Origin: Crocodylus rhombifer
Lineage: Eukaryota; Chordata; Crocodylia; Crocodylidae
NCBI GenBank assembly: GCA_038503035.1
Contig: JAVSML010018866.1
Span: 1 to 64,000 of the forward strand
Length of the DNA: 64,000 nucleotides
Direction of reading: 5' to 3'
Both the position numbers and the translations under genes were made by a program. A model generated the notes under the pieces. The model did not search any database. It was not told where the DNA came from and worked only from the letters and a program-made list of their open reading frames with translations. Of this stretch, positions 44,201-57,297 are shown piece by piece. Numbering within the stretch: position 1 is the stretch's first letter; every line of letters starts with the position of its first letter.

Positions 44201-47200
44201 GCAAAGCAGAGGATTTTTTAAATTATTATTAATATATTTCTTGGTCTGGGTCAGATCAGCAAAATCAGCCCCAAATTGTATATTCCTCCAAAAAACATAG
44301 AGCAGGCAGAACTCAGTTCTCAACCCCATGCAGGGAGTTGCAACCTGCCAGCATCTTCCATCCCAGCCTTTCACTCTGGGAATTCAGATACTCTCAAATC
44401 CATTGGCAGGCATCCTCCATACACGGCCAAGCCCAGAGGTCTTGGGATTCGGGTGCCCCCGCTTGATCTTGGCCCACGAGAGGCCAAGATCTGAGCCAAA
44501 AGGCATAGAAGAAAAACAGTGCAACCTGACTCCCAGTTACTCAAACAGGCACTCCCAGCCCAGGGCTCCCACCCCACTTCCCCTCTTCTTGATCCTGCTG
44601 ATCCCCTTCAATTGCCTCTGCTTTTTCTTCCTAAAGAGCACCAATGCTTTTTCCCCACCAGGCACTCTTTGCGTGACTTGAGCCTCTCCTCCCATGCCCA
44701 AGCTGACTTCCAGGGCGGTGATGTGCATTGTTGGCTGTTTCCCAAGTCTGAAGCCTTGTTAGTAGTCTCTGCCTAACATGGGCTATTAGTTTCTCCCTGC
44801 TGATCGAAAGCCACTGGAAAGAGACATGGAAAAAGGTTGTTTATGCCCATTTTCCCCCTGCCACCCTTCTGGTTTAGCTGAAAAAGCACTGCAAAGTTTA
44901 CCAGGGAAGATTAAAGCTCTATAAACATTAATCAACTATGCCCTGAGCACTTGGTCTGGACTCCCATGATATTGTTGGATCCATAGAAGTTTTGTTCTTC
45001 CTGCTTTCCTCCCTGCTTCCAGTTTTCAGGCTGAATTCAAAACTCTTAATTTGGTATATGAAAACCTAGGGACTGCAAACAACATTTAATTTCGTGAAAT
45101 TAGTCCATACAAAAAGCCAGAGAAAACAGATCTCTGTGGAAGGTATTAGTTCTGACATCCACAAATTATTCTTTACAAGTTCTGTTGGAATTATGAATTG
45201 AGGTTTCCACCTATCTGTGGACCAACATCTACGATTTTCTCTCAATCCTTAACTCTTGCCAACTTGTGTTGACTTCACTACGTAGTTTCTTGCCCTAATG
45301 CTCTGCCATTGCTCCACTAATTTTAATGTAGTTGGTGTCATTTTAAAAGACAGCAGCCTATAGATATATAAATAGATCATTTTGAATTCAGAATTGGTTT
45401 CAGAATTAGTGGCCAAATATATCCTCAAACAGCTGTATTCCATTTTGTGAAAGGCTTATAATTGGCTGTGGCGAGTACAATACTGCCATCTACTGTAAGT
45501 AATGTCAGATTGATACACCTTAATCCTTTTCTAAGTAAATTATCCTTAAAATGATGTGCTTGAAATGTGTGTGGACAAGCAGGATCCAAGTTCCCCCTCT
45601 TTATATTAGCCTACAAAGTCTTATGGTGGCCATTGCTCAGTTACAATCCCACCAGTCAAGACCCAGCTGCTTATAGGGCAGCATACAGGCAAAGACATAC
45701 AGGGAAAAGGTAATGGAAGATCTCTGTTGTTAAATTTCCATCAACATTACTTTAGGAAGTGTACATGTATCACCTAGGGATTTTCTGAACTACCACAAAC
45801 TAAGGCAGTCAAAGGGGAGGAAAAAATGAAAGGTGGTGGCACACAAATGCCACTTCCATGGGGGGTGTACTTGAGATGCTCAGATGCACGGTTGTGCTTT
45901 CATGAAGAGAGAGCTTAAGCTTTTGAACAGCATGAATTAGTAATACATTTAAAATCCTCCTGCTGATTTTCCCTATTAAGGACGGACAAAGAGTTAATAT
46001 ATTTTTCAGCTTCTAGATTACATAGACAAATACACTTATTCACAGTTTTGATAACAGAGATAAGTCAGTCTCTGCAATTTCCTGTCCTCAGCTTGGGATA
46101 AGAAATGCTAACTCGAAAAAAGCTCTGAGGGTAAGGAGATATTAGGCCCTGAATATGCCCTGGCCACCTGTTTCTACATCTTTGATTGGGTGGAGACAGA
46201 TTCACTGTGACTTGTGTAGAAGTAGATGACATGCTTTGTGCCCTGGAGGAAGATGACTCATTAACAGCTTGCAGCAAGAAGGTTTCATATGAAAAAAACC
46301 AAGCATGGTACTCTGACCAATCTTGAAACTTCAGCAGTAACCAGATCCTGTTTTTCTGGTTGAAGGTGCACAATTACTTCCCTCTACCTTGGGCATATAC
46401 TGACCAAACGTTGTTATGTGCACAGACCTCTCTCTTCTACTCATAGTCTTGTCACACTGGCTATTATTTTTTTTTTAGTTCTTTGGTCTTACCAGTATGA
46501 GGAATCCTACATAAATGGAGCTACACGGAACTACAAAATAACATTGTGACAAGCTGAGGTTGCACAATAATATGGTAACATTGGATTATCATAGTCCATG
46601 ATCACAAATTATATTTTGTAGTCTGCAAGTTCTTCCTTGACTACTTAGCTGTAATCTACACTACAAGGTTTTGTCATCAGATTTCCAGTTCAGCCCACAA
46701 AAATTTAAGTTCATACCTAAAACTCACAGGTGGTGAGAGAAGCCTCTGAAAAGGCCACAAATAATCAGGATCTTTTTACTTTTATTTAGTACAGGAGAAA
46801 TAGTCTTGTATCTAAATTATAGGACTGGGATCCTTGACTCCTTTTTTTCCCCCCCAACCCTGATCCAATCAGCTTCTTTGTTGGACGTCTCAGTGGAAAG
46901 TTTCAGGGTTGCACAGATAGGCGGGATTCCTATCTCCCTCTTTTGAATTCTTCCCTTATTTTTACTATAAAGAACAGTCACAGGGTTAGAAAATCAAGGA
47001 AGTGTAAGAGAGGCATATTGAACTGTAATGCCCAACTCTTACACTTACAGAGACCTATATATTAAAAGGCAGAATTTCAGCCTCACTTAATTGGCCTTAA
47101 AGCCCCAGATCCTTATGTCACATGTCAGTTTTTTAAAATGATAGTTAAATGATCTAGTTCTTGTGGTTGTAAAGAAAATATTGAAAATGTTAGTGAACAC

Positions 47201-48622
47201 AATGTTAGTGTACACAATGTAGTAACAAAAGCATAGCATTCCTGACCCCTCTACTTAATCCAAAATATTGAAGGTCCCTATTGCTACCATACCAGTTCTC
47301 CCTTTATTGACACTGTCCTTACTGGGCACAACTACACATGTGATTAATGCACTTGAATTTTCTGCACAGAAGATTCAGGTTCATTAAAGTGCTCCGAGGT
47401 GCATGTCTACACGTGCACCCAGTGTCAGGAGCAAAATTGCTCTCAATAGGAACATTTGAGTCCCGGGCTGTTCCTGCCCTGCTCTTGCCCCTTGCAGGAG
47501 CTGGGTGGGGGAGGTTCCAGGCTCCCCTGGCACCAGCCCCAGGCTGATGGGGGTCAGGCCTGGGTTCTGGAGAGTGAGGGGGAGGGCTGTCCTGGAGTGA
47601 AGGACAGCTCCAGCTGTGTAGAACTCAGGATCACAGTTCAGTGGTGCTGGCTTGGGGTGATGCCCATACCTGAGCGTGGGGTTAAGCAGCACTGAAACTG
47701 GGGGAGGGGGGCAGGCAGACGCAATGAAGGTGCTATGGCCATCTTTTCTGTTGTCCTTCATCCACCCCACCAGCTGGCATCTTCCTTTTCTGGATGGACT
47801 GCAAAGCTGGACCAGAGTGGCAGTGAGATGGGGAACCAGCATTTTATTCTTATTATTTTTTTGTTGTTATTAACTTCACAAACAATCCCAGATTTTGCAA
47901 TTTCTGCAAAATCCACGAAACTGCAATTTCAGTAGGCCCCTACTCATAAGTCTTGCTTCCCAGGCTTCTAACCATTTTTTGTCACTCTCTGCTACAGTCC
48001 TTCAGATCTGCCCACATTCTTCTTGAAGTGTGGGGCCCCAACCCTGGACACAGTACTCCAGTTAATCTGCAAGGTATATCTCTACCCTGCCTTCTGCCTG
48101 ACTTAAGACTAATATGGATAATTACTTCACTGAGTTCTTGGAATAGTTTTGCAAAGCAGATTATATTTGACAGCCTTAAAATTAAACAAAACTTTTGTAG
48201 TGTCTGTGGGAATATCAAAGACATTTAGATTCAAAAGGCCTGATACTGCTCTAATCTCTATTGGTATAAATCATGAATAGGTCTGATAAAGTCAATGGAG
48301 CAACACTGGCAAAAACTAGACAACAAACAACAAAACAAATGGCAGGAGTGAGTGGAGAGGTAGATCCTCTTAATATATTCATGGCTTTGGCTACAAATCT
48401 TATAAAACAAAAACACCTTCACGTAATGCATCATCCTTGGTTGGATCAGACCACCAAACCATGCTGGAACAGCTGTTTCTAGAACCTTTGATCTAAAACA
48501 CTTAAATATCTTTAAGTCAGGTTTTTAGATTTAGAAGTGTAGGTTTAGTTCAGACAGCCTAGGGCTGACTTAAAGGTGTCATGTTTCAAAGGGTGGCTAG
48601 TAGAAGCATTTGACTCTAAGGC
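44201..48622. other. Intergenic sequence upstream of MAP3K14
   Basis: No coding exon is supported. A possible small foldback (gggcacaactacacatg ... catgtctacacgtgcaccc) lies at 47324-47425, followed by GC-rich sequence to about 47700. The rest shows nothing recognisable. Confidence 0.5.
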
Positions 48623-49088
48623 TTAAGGATGAAGGTATACATTATGCTTAGACTGTACTAAATTTGTGGAATGTTAAGCAGCATTAACATTAGAACTTGC
48701 TGTGAGCAGTTGCATGTTAAGGGTTAACACCATTTCTTACCTGCACAGCTCTAACTTGCCCCTAGAGGGCTGGTGAGCAGGGGTGTGGCTAGAAGCCAGG
48801 ATACAAAGGACTCTCCGTGCTCTGGGTGGAGAAAGAGGAGGGTGCTGAATGTGGTGCATCTTGGGATGGTGGAGGACTGCATATTGCTTGTTTCATGTCT
48901 GTGCAGCAAACTAAAGTTACCCTAACGTGAGCTAGGTAGCACAGTTCAGAGTTAAAATTATGTCACATCAGGCAAGGGTTGAGATGCTCAGAGGGCACCT
49001 AGAATGAGTTAACAGGCTTTAATGTGCAGACATCTGCATTTTGCGTACCTTTAGTATGGTCTAAATAAAGTGTAACTTCACCCCTTGA
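48623..49088. mobile_element. MITE with imperfect long terminal inverted repeats
   Basis: The left end ttaaggatgaaggtatacat ... tagactgtactaaa pairs imperfectly with the right end (tttagtatggtctaaataaa, gtgtaacttcaccccttga). There is no coding capacity and no clear target duplication. Confidence 0.55.
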
Positions 49089-51150
49089 CAGTCTCCCCCA
49101 TCAGGAGATGCGCAGTGTACTCTGTCTTCCTTCAGTGTCAGGATCACATAGAGGCTTATAAATTGGTTACATGGGATTCAAGCTAATAGTCATGTAGGTC
49201 AGGCAATAGATGCTCCTGCTTTTAAATCCAAAGTTCCTAGATTTAGTCCCTTCTCATTTGAGGGTCACAGTGTGACAGTGAGAAGCAACTGAAATGTCAG
49301 AAGCTCTCTAAAACAGGGTGCTCAGTTGTTTCAAGTTTAAGTTTTGAAACAACTGGTTGAAAACTTTAAGAAGTTTCACTTCCCAAATAGTGCTGTACTA
49401 TAAATAGTCTGTGCAGCGGGATATGACATTTAACTCCCACACACTAGACAGTATTCTTTGCAACATACTTGTATAGAGTGGGCCTTAACTCTTAAATTAC
49501 CTTAATGCAAAATAAGAAAAAGGGACCATCTTTTAAAGGTAGAGTCATTCCAGTGCCTTTAAGTTGGTAGCAAATGAGGCATAAGGTCAGAGTTTTAAAT
49601 AGAGAAGGAACCATTACAGTGTTATATAGCACAAGCCAAAAAATGTTACCAGCTCCCTCCTGCCTCAAGCCTAAGACTTATATTTGAGCTAGAGTACAGC
49701 TGTTAAAAAGCTGGGCAAGTCACTTCAGTGTAGAAGTTCAGCGCTACTGCTGGAAGAAAAAGCTAAGGGTCAGGTCCCAGTCCCACAATTTAAACAAGAC
49801 CATTTATTTTGTACCACAAAAAATAAGGAGGACTAGACTCTGTGCGGCCTTTTTAGAACTAAATAGGGAGGGAAACAAATTAGAAAAGAGATATAAGCAG
49901 AACAAGAACTTATTAGAATGAGGCACACCAACTTTATACTGATGTAGCTCCTTTGCTTCCACTGAAGTTATTCCCAAATTCACATTGGTGTGAAATAAGA
50001 ATCAGGCTGAGTAGCTTACCCAGGGTTTTTTAATAGTCTCTTTCAAATACCAAACAGAGTTCCAGTTAATCAGAGTTTGCCCCCACAGGGAATATGCTTC
50101 TATACAGCTTCCTTTTATCTTTGCCAGATTATGATCACATTACTTGTCTTTCTGCATAAGTTCTGCTTTTGGCTCTGGTTTATCATCAGGAAACACATGT
50201 CAGCATTTTAACAGCTGTGTGTCCTGTTCAAAGTGAGCTCTCAGTCTGAGCTGGGTGTAATGGAGGGCAGGGCCACAATAAGCTTTCATTTGTTCATTTA
50301 TTGTTAGGAGTCTCTAGTAATCATTAACTACACTTTACCTTTCTATAAGAAGAAAGGTAAAGTTTCTGCTTCAAACACCAGCTATAAGCAGAAGGCAGGG
50401 TAGCACAAAAGCAGAGACTAACTCTAGACACCAACTTTAGTGAAGCTGAATCCTCACCCTACCCGGATAAGTCAAATGTCATTAACACCATTTTACAAAA
50501 GGGGAAAGGAGCATAAACATGCTAAACCCAACATTTCTAAAAGTGGCCTCTGATTTTGAGTACATAGTCTGAGAAACTATGGGACTGATTTTCACTTGTA
50601 GTCCTCTTGGCTTCAATTGAAGTTGAAGCTGCAGTTGCAGTTGCTCAGCATTTCTGAAAAAAAATCCAGAGCCAGGCACAATGTGGTTCCAAACAGAGCA
50701 CCCAAAGACAGACATCCAAAAAGTCAGTTTCTACTTCTAAAATTCTCCAAGGTCACAGAATTCATTGCAAGTAGAACCCAGAATCCTGACAGCTAATCCC
50801 CTATTCTGCCCAACTTCCTTGTACCTACTATAACTTTTCATCTTATTGCAAGATGTCACACACCTAAGTCTCTTTACAGTGCCTTGTAATATTTAAAAAT
50901 ATGGTAAAAACAAAACTAAAATGTTTAACTGTGAGTCTCACAACTTGTGGTATTGTTTCCAGAGTCAAGAGATTATATGAGAATGTCAATTTTCTTTAAC
51001 AAGTATTAAGGTTATGTTTGGTGGGGAGGGTAGGTTTGTGGGGGGAGGTTAAATAATCTTCCATTGAAGAGAAAAACATGAAAGTTTGAAACTTACAAAA
51101 TGCATAAAAAAAATAATTTCTTCTTTCATTTCTTGGAGTCTTGGAACAAG
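49089..51150. other. Intergenic sequence with an old SINE/MITE trace
   Basis: About 50490-50800 resembles a MIR (cattttacaaaaggggaa ... ccaaggtcacagaattc ... agaacccagaatcctgac) interrupted by a short palindromic element (gggactgattttcactt ... gctcagcatttctgaaaa). Nothing else is recognised. Confidence 0.45.
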
Positions 51151-51154
51151 AGAG

Positions 51155-51235
51155 ATTCCTCATGCCTGAAGAAGGGTGACTGTGTCCGAAAGCTTGCCAG
51201 AATTTTTTTTCCAAGTACTCAGTTGGTCTACATTA
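51155..51235 (+). mobile_element. Penelope terminal fragment
   Basis: cctgaagaagggtgactg, then tccgaaagcttgcc, then ccaagtactcagttggtct is the opposite-strand version of the end motif at 2300-2380. Confidence 0.65.
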
Positions 51236-52645
51236 ACGAGCTCCTGAGACTGGGAGTATGGCCACCTCCCCTTGCGAGGTTTGCTCCACTTTGGAGTCTC
51301 TGGGGTGCCAGACAGAGGAGCTCCAGGCCGTAGTCCAGAGACTATGCGCCATCAGGGATGACGAGTGGGAGACAGACTGCTACTGCCAGGCCCTTCACCT
51401 CCTGGAGGCAGAGGGTAGACAAGGTCACCTTCCCAGACAAGGGAGGACTTGGGAATCTCCCACACTGTCCAGCCAGAGGGTTAGACCAAGGTGGTCAAGG
51501 GCCCCAAGGCCCGCCACACCAAGGTCCTATCCCTTCTGGGGCTTTGCAACAGGTATGAACCTCTTGCAGCCTCAGCTGAGCCTGCAGAGATGCCAGCTCC
51601 TGCAGGCAAGGGAGGATCACCCACCCCTACTCTCCCTAAGACAAAACACAGAGTGGTCATTGTGGGAGACTCGAGACTGAGGGGGCAATCTGCCACCCCA
51701 ACCCCCTAGCCCGGGAGGTCTGCTACTTCCCAGGGGCCCTCATCCGGGACATAGCAGAGAGGATCCCAAAGATTATCTGGCCCTCCAACCACTACCCTAT
51801 GCTCCTTATCCATGTGGGCACGGATGACACGGATTGGAGCAATCCCAGCCAGGTCATGAAAGACTACAGGGCTCTGGGGGCGGGCCTTAGAGGGTTGGGG
51901 GCACAGGTGGTCTTTTTCTCGCTTCTCCCGGTTGTGGGTTATGGCTGAGGAGGGAGAGACGGGTTGAGGTAGTCAATTAAAGACTGTGGCACTGGTGTCA
52001 TCATGAAGGCTTTGCCTTTCATGATCACAGTCTGCTTTTTGGTGAGAGAGGCACTGGTCTGCTGGGGAGAGATGGCCTCCACCTTACTCCGCTGGGGAGG
52101 AGGCTCATCTCAGACAAACTGACTGACGTGCTTGACCAAGCTTTAAACTAAGCCTGCCGGGAGTTGGGGGGATTACCACCACTGCAAGACTACTGGACAA
52201 CTTTGTAAAACCAGCAGGCTAAGGCACTTAAGGGAGCCCACTCCTACCAGAGCCCCAGAACGATCTGTAGGGAAGGCAGGGGCCCCCAATGGGACACTTA
52301 CCTGCCTGTACACCAATGTCAGGAGCTTGGGGAATAAACAGGAAGAACTGATCCTCCTGCTAAACAAGAATGACTATGACCTCATAGGGATAACGGAGAC
52401 CTGGTAGGACTCCACCTGACTGGGCCACAGGTATAAATGGCTGTACCCTATACAGATGAGATTGTACAGATAAAAGGGGTGGGGGTATAGCTCTCTGTGT
52501 CAAGGACAGCTACATATCCCTGCAAATTGACATTGGCACCCAGCAAGAATGGCTGGAGTCTCTCTGAGTTAAAATATGTAGGGAACATGGCACAGGGGAC
52601 ATCATGGTAAGAGTCTACTACAGACCTCCTAACTAGAAACAAGAG

Positions 52646-53224
52646 TTGGACCAGGAATTTGCCAGGGAACTGGCTGAAGCTGCACGCTCTCAGTACATGC
52701 TTGTTGTGGGAGACTTCAACTACCTGGACGTCTCATGGGAAGAGCACTTGGCCAAATCCGATTGGTCGCAAAGCTTCCTCATGTGTGTGGATGAGCTCTA
52801 CCTGACTCAAGAATTCTATGGGCCGACAAGCGGTAAAGCGTTGCTGGACCTGGTACTGCCCAAAGGGGATGACCTAATCAGTGACCTAAGAATTGATGGA
52901 AAGCTGGGTGATAGTGACCATAAGCTGATCACCTTTACTATCCGTTGCAAAGCTGGCAAGTCAGTCAGCAATACAGAAGTCCTTGACTTCAGGAAAGCTG
53001 ACTCTGACATGCTCAGGAAGTTCATTGTCAAGGACCTAAGGGACCACGACTCGATAGAAAGAGGAGTCCAAGAGGAGTGGTTGCTCCTCAAGGGAACGAG
53101 CTTGACAGCAGAAGAGATGGTCATCCCATCTTGGAGGAAGGGTAGCAAAAAGGCACAGCAACCCCCTTGGCTCAGCAGGGAACTTGAGGACCTCCTACGC
53201 CTCAAAAGAGAGACTTATAAGTGA
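52646..53224 (+). pseudogene. CR1 A endonuclease remnant
   Basis: An open stretch of 192 codons holding the C-terminal half of the apurinic-type endonuclease (VVGDFNYLDVSWE, GDSDHKLITFTI) and the linker towards RT. The upstream endonuclease half lies in other frames with stops. Confidence 0.8.
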
Positions 53225-53839
53225 TGGAAGGCTGAAATTACCACCAAGGAGGAGTACTCGGCACTGGTCTGTACTTGCAGAGAGCAGATCAGGAAAGCCA
53301 AGGCTGCAATCGAGCTCCATCTGGCTTCACATATCAAGGATAACAAAAATATCTTTTTCAGATATGTAGGGAGTTGGAAAAAAAGCAAAGGTAACATTGG
53401 ACCCCAAACCAAATGGGACAGCTTGTAACCGACACCCAGGAACAGGCTAGTCTGCTTAATGAGTACTTTGTGTCAGTCTTTCATCAGTCCAATGGGAACT
53501 GCCCTGCCTAGAAAGAAAGGGCCAGGGTGAGGGCGTATTTACACCCAGTATCGGTGTTGATCTGGAAAAGGATCACTTTGAGAGGCTGGACACCTTCAAG
53601 TCAGCTGGTCCTAACAGATTACACCCTAGAGTACTCAAGGAGCTGGCAGGTGTCATAGCCCAACCTTTGGCAAAAATATTCGAAAACTCATGGCACTCAG
53701 GTGAAGTACCTGAAGACTGGAAGAAGGCCAGTGTGGTACCCACCTTCAAGAAAGGGCAGAAAGTAGATCCCAGGAATTACAGCCCAGTCAGCTTGACCTC
53801 AATCCCCGGTAAGATTCTGGAGAAAATTTCCAAGGAGAC

Positions 53840-54782
53840 TGTTGCAGAGCACACAGGTGCCCTGTGCCTGAGAGCAGAAACAGCTCGGGAGAGACCCCTA
53901 GCAGTGAGAAGGGGGAAGCCCAGCTGCTAGTTACCAGGGCAGCCAGAGTCACAGGTGCTGGTTGCTAGGACAACAGCTGGGGGGCCAGCTGACAGGAAGG
54001 GGCAGGGCCTGGCACATATAAACCCCAGGCATGAGACCAGGGGGGCAGTTCCCCGTTGGTGGCCAAGGGAGGAGGAGCTCGGCCAGTGCAGACAGAGGGG
54101 AGAAGGCTGACTGCATGATCAGCCCCGATTGCTGCTACGCGTTGGAGTATTCCCCGGTAGGGATTGAATGTTGAGTTGGCCGGACAGTTTAGCTTTTTAT
54201 GTTATAGCCCAAGGGCTTTGTGTTTTTGTGTTCGCTGTTTAAACCGGAGGACCGGGTGAGGCTGTTAGGGGTTGGAGGAGGCCTCATAGGGGCTCCACCG
54301 TAGCGTAGGGACCATGGCTCCAGGGAGGGCGCGGCATTTTGAGGTGCACTGACCCCAGCCCCAGAAAGAGAGGGCCGTGAGGAGCGAGAAGCCCCAGAGC
54401 AAGGGGGGCAGTGAGACGCCCCGGAAAGAGGGCCGTGAGGAGCGAGAAGCCCCAGAGCAAGGGGGCTATGAGAAGCCCCAGAGCGAGGGGGAGACAAGCA
54501 GCCCCAGGGAAGTCAAGGAGAGGGCCAAAGCACAGCACGGCCCAGATCAAAACCACATCAGTACCATCTGCGAGGCTTGGGCTGCGGCGTAGGGGAGGAA
54601 AAGGAGCCGCAGATAGCACCCCCTGGCACCGAGGTGCATAAAGTGGGCAGCCTCCCGCTAATTACATCAATTACTTAATCAATTAAGATCAAGGCATGGC
54701 AGGCAAGTAAGCAGGCGGTTGGCCCACAAAAGGAGGGCGGAGTCACCAATAGAAGGGCTCTGGTAGTAATACTCCTGTCACA
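53840..54782. mobile_element. Solo LTR with 5-bp target-site duplication
   Basis: The 943-bp insert begins TGTTGCAG and ends CTGTCACA (TG...CA ends) and is flanked by GAGAC at 53835-53839 and 54783-54787. A TATA-like catataaa lies at 54015-54022. No coding domain is present, so it is a solo LTR left by recombination between two LTRs. The host CR1 reading frame is open up to the left duplicate and resumes in frame at the right one. The family (ERV or gypsy-like) is not determined; I see no clear polyadenylation signal. Confidence 0.88.
54364..54495 (+). repeat. Minisatellite inside the LTR
   Basis: Two to three imperfect units of about 60 bases built on ggccgtgaggagcgagaagc, cccagagcaagggggc, and a shorter third gagaagccccagagcgaggg. 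Confidence 0.8.
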
Positions 54783-55228
54783 GAGACCCTTCTGGATAAG
54801 CTGGCTGAGGGCAACATCCTGAGGGACAGCCAGCATGGGTTTGTTGCGGGTAGGTCTTGCCTGATCAATTTCATCTCCTTCTATGACCAGGTGACATATC
54901 ACCTGGACAAGGGAGAAGAGATTGACGTCATATATCTGGACTTTAAAAAAGCCTTTGATCTGGTGTCCCATGATCTCCTCATGGAAAAATTGGCCAACTG
55001 TGGCCTCGGCTACACCACAATCCAATGGCTGGGAAATTGGCTCCGGGGTCGAACCCAGAGAGTAGTGGTCAATGGTAGTGAATCATTATGGCACTCCATT
55101 ACTGGTGGTGTCCCCTAGGGTGTTGTCCTTGGACCAGTTCTCTTTAACATCTTTATCAACGATGTGGACATTGGTGTCAGAAGTGTACTGGCTAAGTTCA
55201 CCGATGACACTAAACTTCGGGGCATAGT

Positions 55229-56026
55229 GTCCACTCCAAGCTGGTAAGTACTAGGGGAGGGGGAGGGGACCATGGGGGGACCCCTGCCAGCCCCCCCAAA
55301 CCCCTGCTCCCCAAGCCCCCCCCTGACCACTGCCTGCTCCCCCAGCCCCCCCATGGTTGTCCCACCTGCCCCAGCTCACGGTGCTTTAAAAAAAGCCCTG
55401 GTGCTCGCTGGGTGCTGCTGGGCAGGGGGTGATCCCCACGCTGCATGGAGGGCTCTGCACAAGCCCCCTCAACCCCCCCTGCTCCCCCGGCCCCCCACGG
55501 CTGCCCTGCCTGCTGGGGCTCTGGCCCTTTAAGAAAAACAAAACCCACTGAGAAAAGCCCCGGGACTCACTGCTGCTGGTGCAGCCTCGGGACTTTGGGG
55601 GCTCCTGCAGAGCTCCCTACCTGGGGCGGGGTAGCGGGGATTGCCCCCCGCTGATAGCAGTGGTGAGTCCTAGGGTTTCTTCAGTTTGTTTTTTTTCTTA
55701 AAGGGCCAGAGCTGGCCCATATGGGGCACCTGTGAGGGGGTTGGGGGAGCAGGGAAGGCAGGGTTCAGGGCCTTGTGCAGAGCACCCCCACACAGTGGGG
55801 GGGCAGAAGGGATTGCCTCCCATCTGGCACCACCTGCGGAGCGATGGCTTTTTTTTCCCCAAAGTGCTGGGAGCTGGGGCAGGAGGGACAGCCATTGCTG
55901 GGCTGGGAGAGGGACAGGGGATGGGCCTGGCCTGGCCTGGCTGATTCAGCCGAATCGAATCAGGACAGTGATTTGAATCATTGAATCAAATCACTGGCCC
56001 CTGAATTGGCTGAATCCAAATCCGAA
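55229..56026. mobile_element. MITE family 1, internal fragment
   Basis: It matches 9838-10240 (ctccaagctggta, gtactagggg, ccctgccagcccccccа-type runs, ctgaatccaaatccgaagc) and is longer inside. Both terminal inverted repeats are missing. It joins CR1 A on the left to CR1 B on the right. Confidence 0.7.
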
Positions 56027-56118
56027 GCATTGGATGGGCTCCACCTTTCCCCTAAAGGTAAGCGTGTGTTCTCTTCTAGGTTGGCGGACCTCCTCCGGCG
56101 GGCTTTAAACTAGGCTCG

Positions 56119-57264
56119 TTGAGGGAAGGGGAAGATGAGGGCGGAGGAAATATGAGACTGCCAGACCAAACAGCACCCACTACAGCCCAGCCCAGACCGA
56201 CGAGCGAAGTAATCAAACAGGTAAGAGAGAGGGGCCAGGGTAACGTTGGGACTAGGGGGTCAGTATACACACCCACAGGAGGCCTCAAATGCCTCTACAC
56301 AAACACTCATAGTATGGGCAACAAGCAGGAGGAACTCACCCTCCTGCTGGCTGACACCAGCCCGGACATAGTGGGGATTACAGAAACGTGGTGGGACGAA
56401 ATGCATGATTGGGCGGTCAATGTCAAGGCCTATAGGCTGTACAGGAGGGACAGGATAGGAAAGAGGAGTGGGGGCGTGGCGCTCTATATTAAGGAGGAAT
56501 ACACATCCTCCTTAATTAGCAAGGAGCCAGGGGAGGGGCACTCTGAAGTGCTTTGGGTTAGAGTACAAGGCAGTCGAGGGGAAAGGGACTTAATGGTGGG
56601 AGTCTACTACAGACCTCCCAACCAGGGAGAAGAGCTTGACCAGGAATTCTTGGGTCAGCTCACAGAGGTAGTGAAGGCTAAGGATGTGGTTGTCATGGGG
56701 GACCTGAATTTCCTGGACATCTGCTGGGAACAGCAGTCAGCCAGGTCTGAACACTCACGTAGGTTCTTGGCCAGAGTGCAGGACCTCCATCTAACCCAGG
56801 AGGTGCACAGCCCCACCAGGGGGGACGCCTTGTTGGACCTAGCGCTGGCCACGGGTGATGACCTGGTGAGGGGGCTGCGAGTGCTCGACCACCTGGGCGA
56901 CAGCGATCATCGCCTGCTGGAATTCACCAACCAGCACAAGGTGGCAAAGGCATGCAGTAAGGCAGCGGCCCTAGACTTTAGGAGGGCAGACTTCAACAAG
57001 CTAAGGAGGATAGTTGGAGAAGCACTGAGGTCCCGGAGGGGAGGGGAGCCAGGTGTCCAAGGAGAGTGGTCGCTCCTTAAGGAGACAATCCTCCAAGCCC
57101 AAAGGAAGGTAATCCCAACGAGGCTCAAAGGGAGCAGGAGAGCACACAAGCCTCTGTGGCTCACCAAAAGAATCCGGGAATGTCTCCTTGCTAAAAAGGA
57201 GGCTTATACCCAGTGGAAAGAAGGGGTCATCACCAGGGAGGGCTATTCTGTAGTTGCTCAGTGA
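56119..57264 (+). pseudogene. CR1 B ORF2, endonuclease part (381 codons)
   Basis: An apurinic/apyrimidinic-type endonuclease that nicks the target in target-primed reverse transcription. Motifs in order: TNTHSMGNKQEEL (Asn), GITETWWDE (Glu), VMGDLNFLDICWE (Asp/Asn), GDSDHRLLEF (SDH). All expected catalytic residues are present. It ends at a TGA that is in frame with the RT part, so the stop looks like a single point mutation. Confidence 0.88.
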
Positions 57265-57297
57265 TGTAGGGGGGCAGTTAGGAAGGCCAAGGCAGAG

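Larger units (their letters stand above)
51236..55228 (+). mobile_element. CR1 element A (ORF1 and 5' two thirds of ORF2), nested and inactive
   Basis: It starts close to the ORF1 start (MATSPCEVCSTLESLGCQTE at 51258), so it is unusually 5'-complete. The ORF1 esterase motif VVIVGDSRLRG lies at about 51650. ORF2 endonuclease pieces follow (TNVRSLGNKQEEL; GDFNYLDVSWE; GDSDHKLITF), then RT (NYSPVSLTSIPGK; IDVIYLDFKKAFD; FTDDTK in place of FADDTK). Many stops and frameshifts occur. A solo LTR (53840-54782) is inserted in the RT. The 3' part after about 55228 is missing and joined to a MITE fragment. Confidence 0.87.

Noticed and set aside
46065..46373. 102-codon frame with a Ser-rich middle
   Set aside because: No splice context or recognised family; it is likely chance.
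55272..55984. Pro/Gly-rich open frames
   Set aside because: They fall in the MITE family 1 fragment and have no homologous domain.
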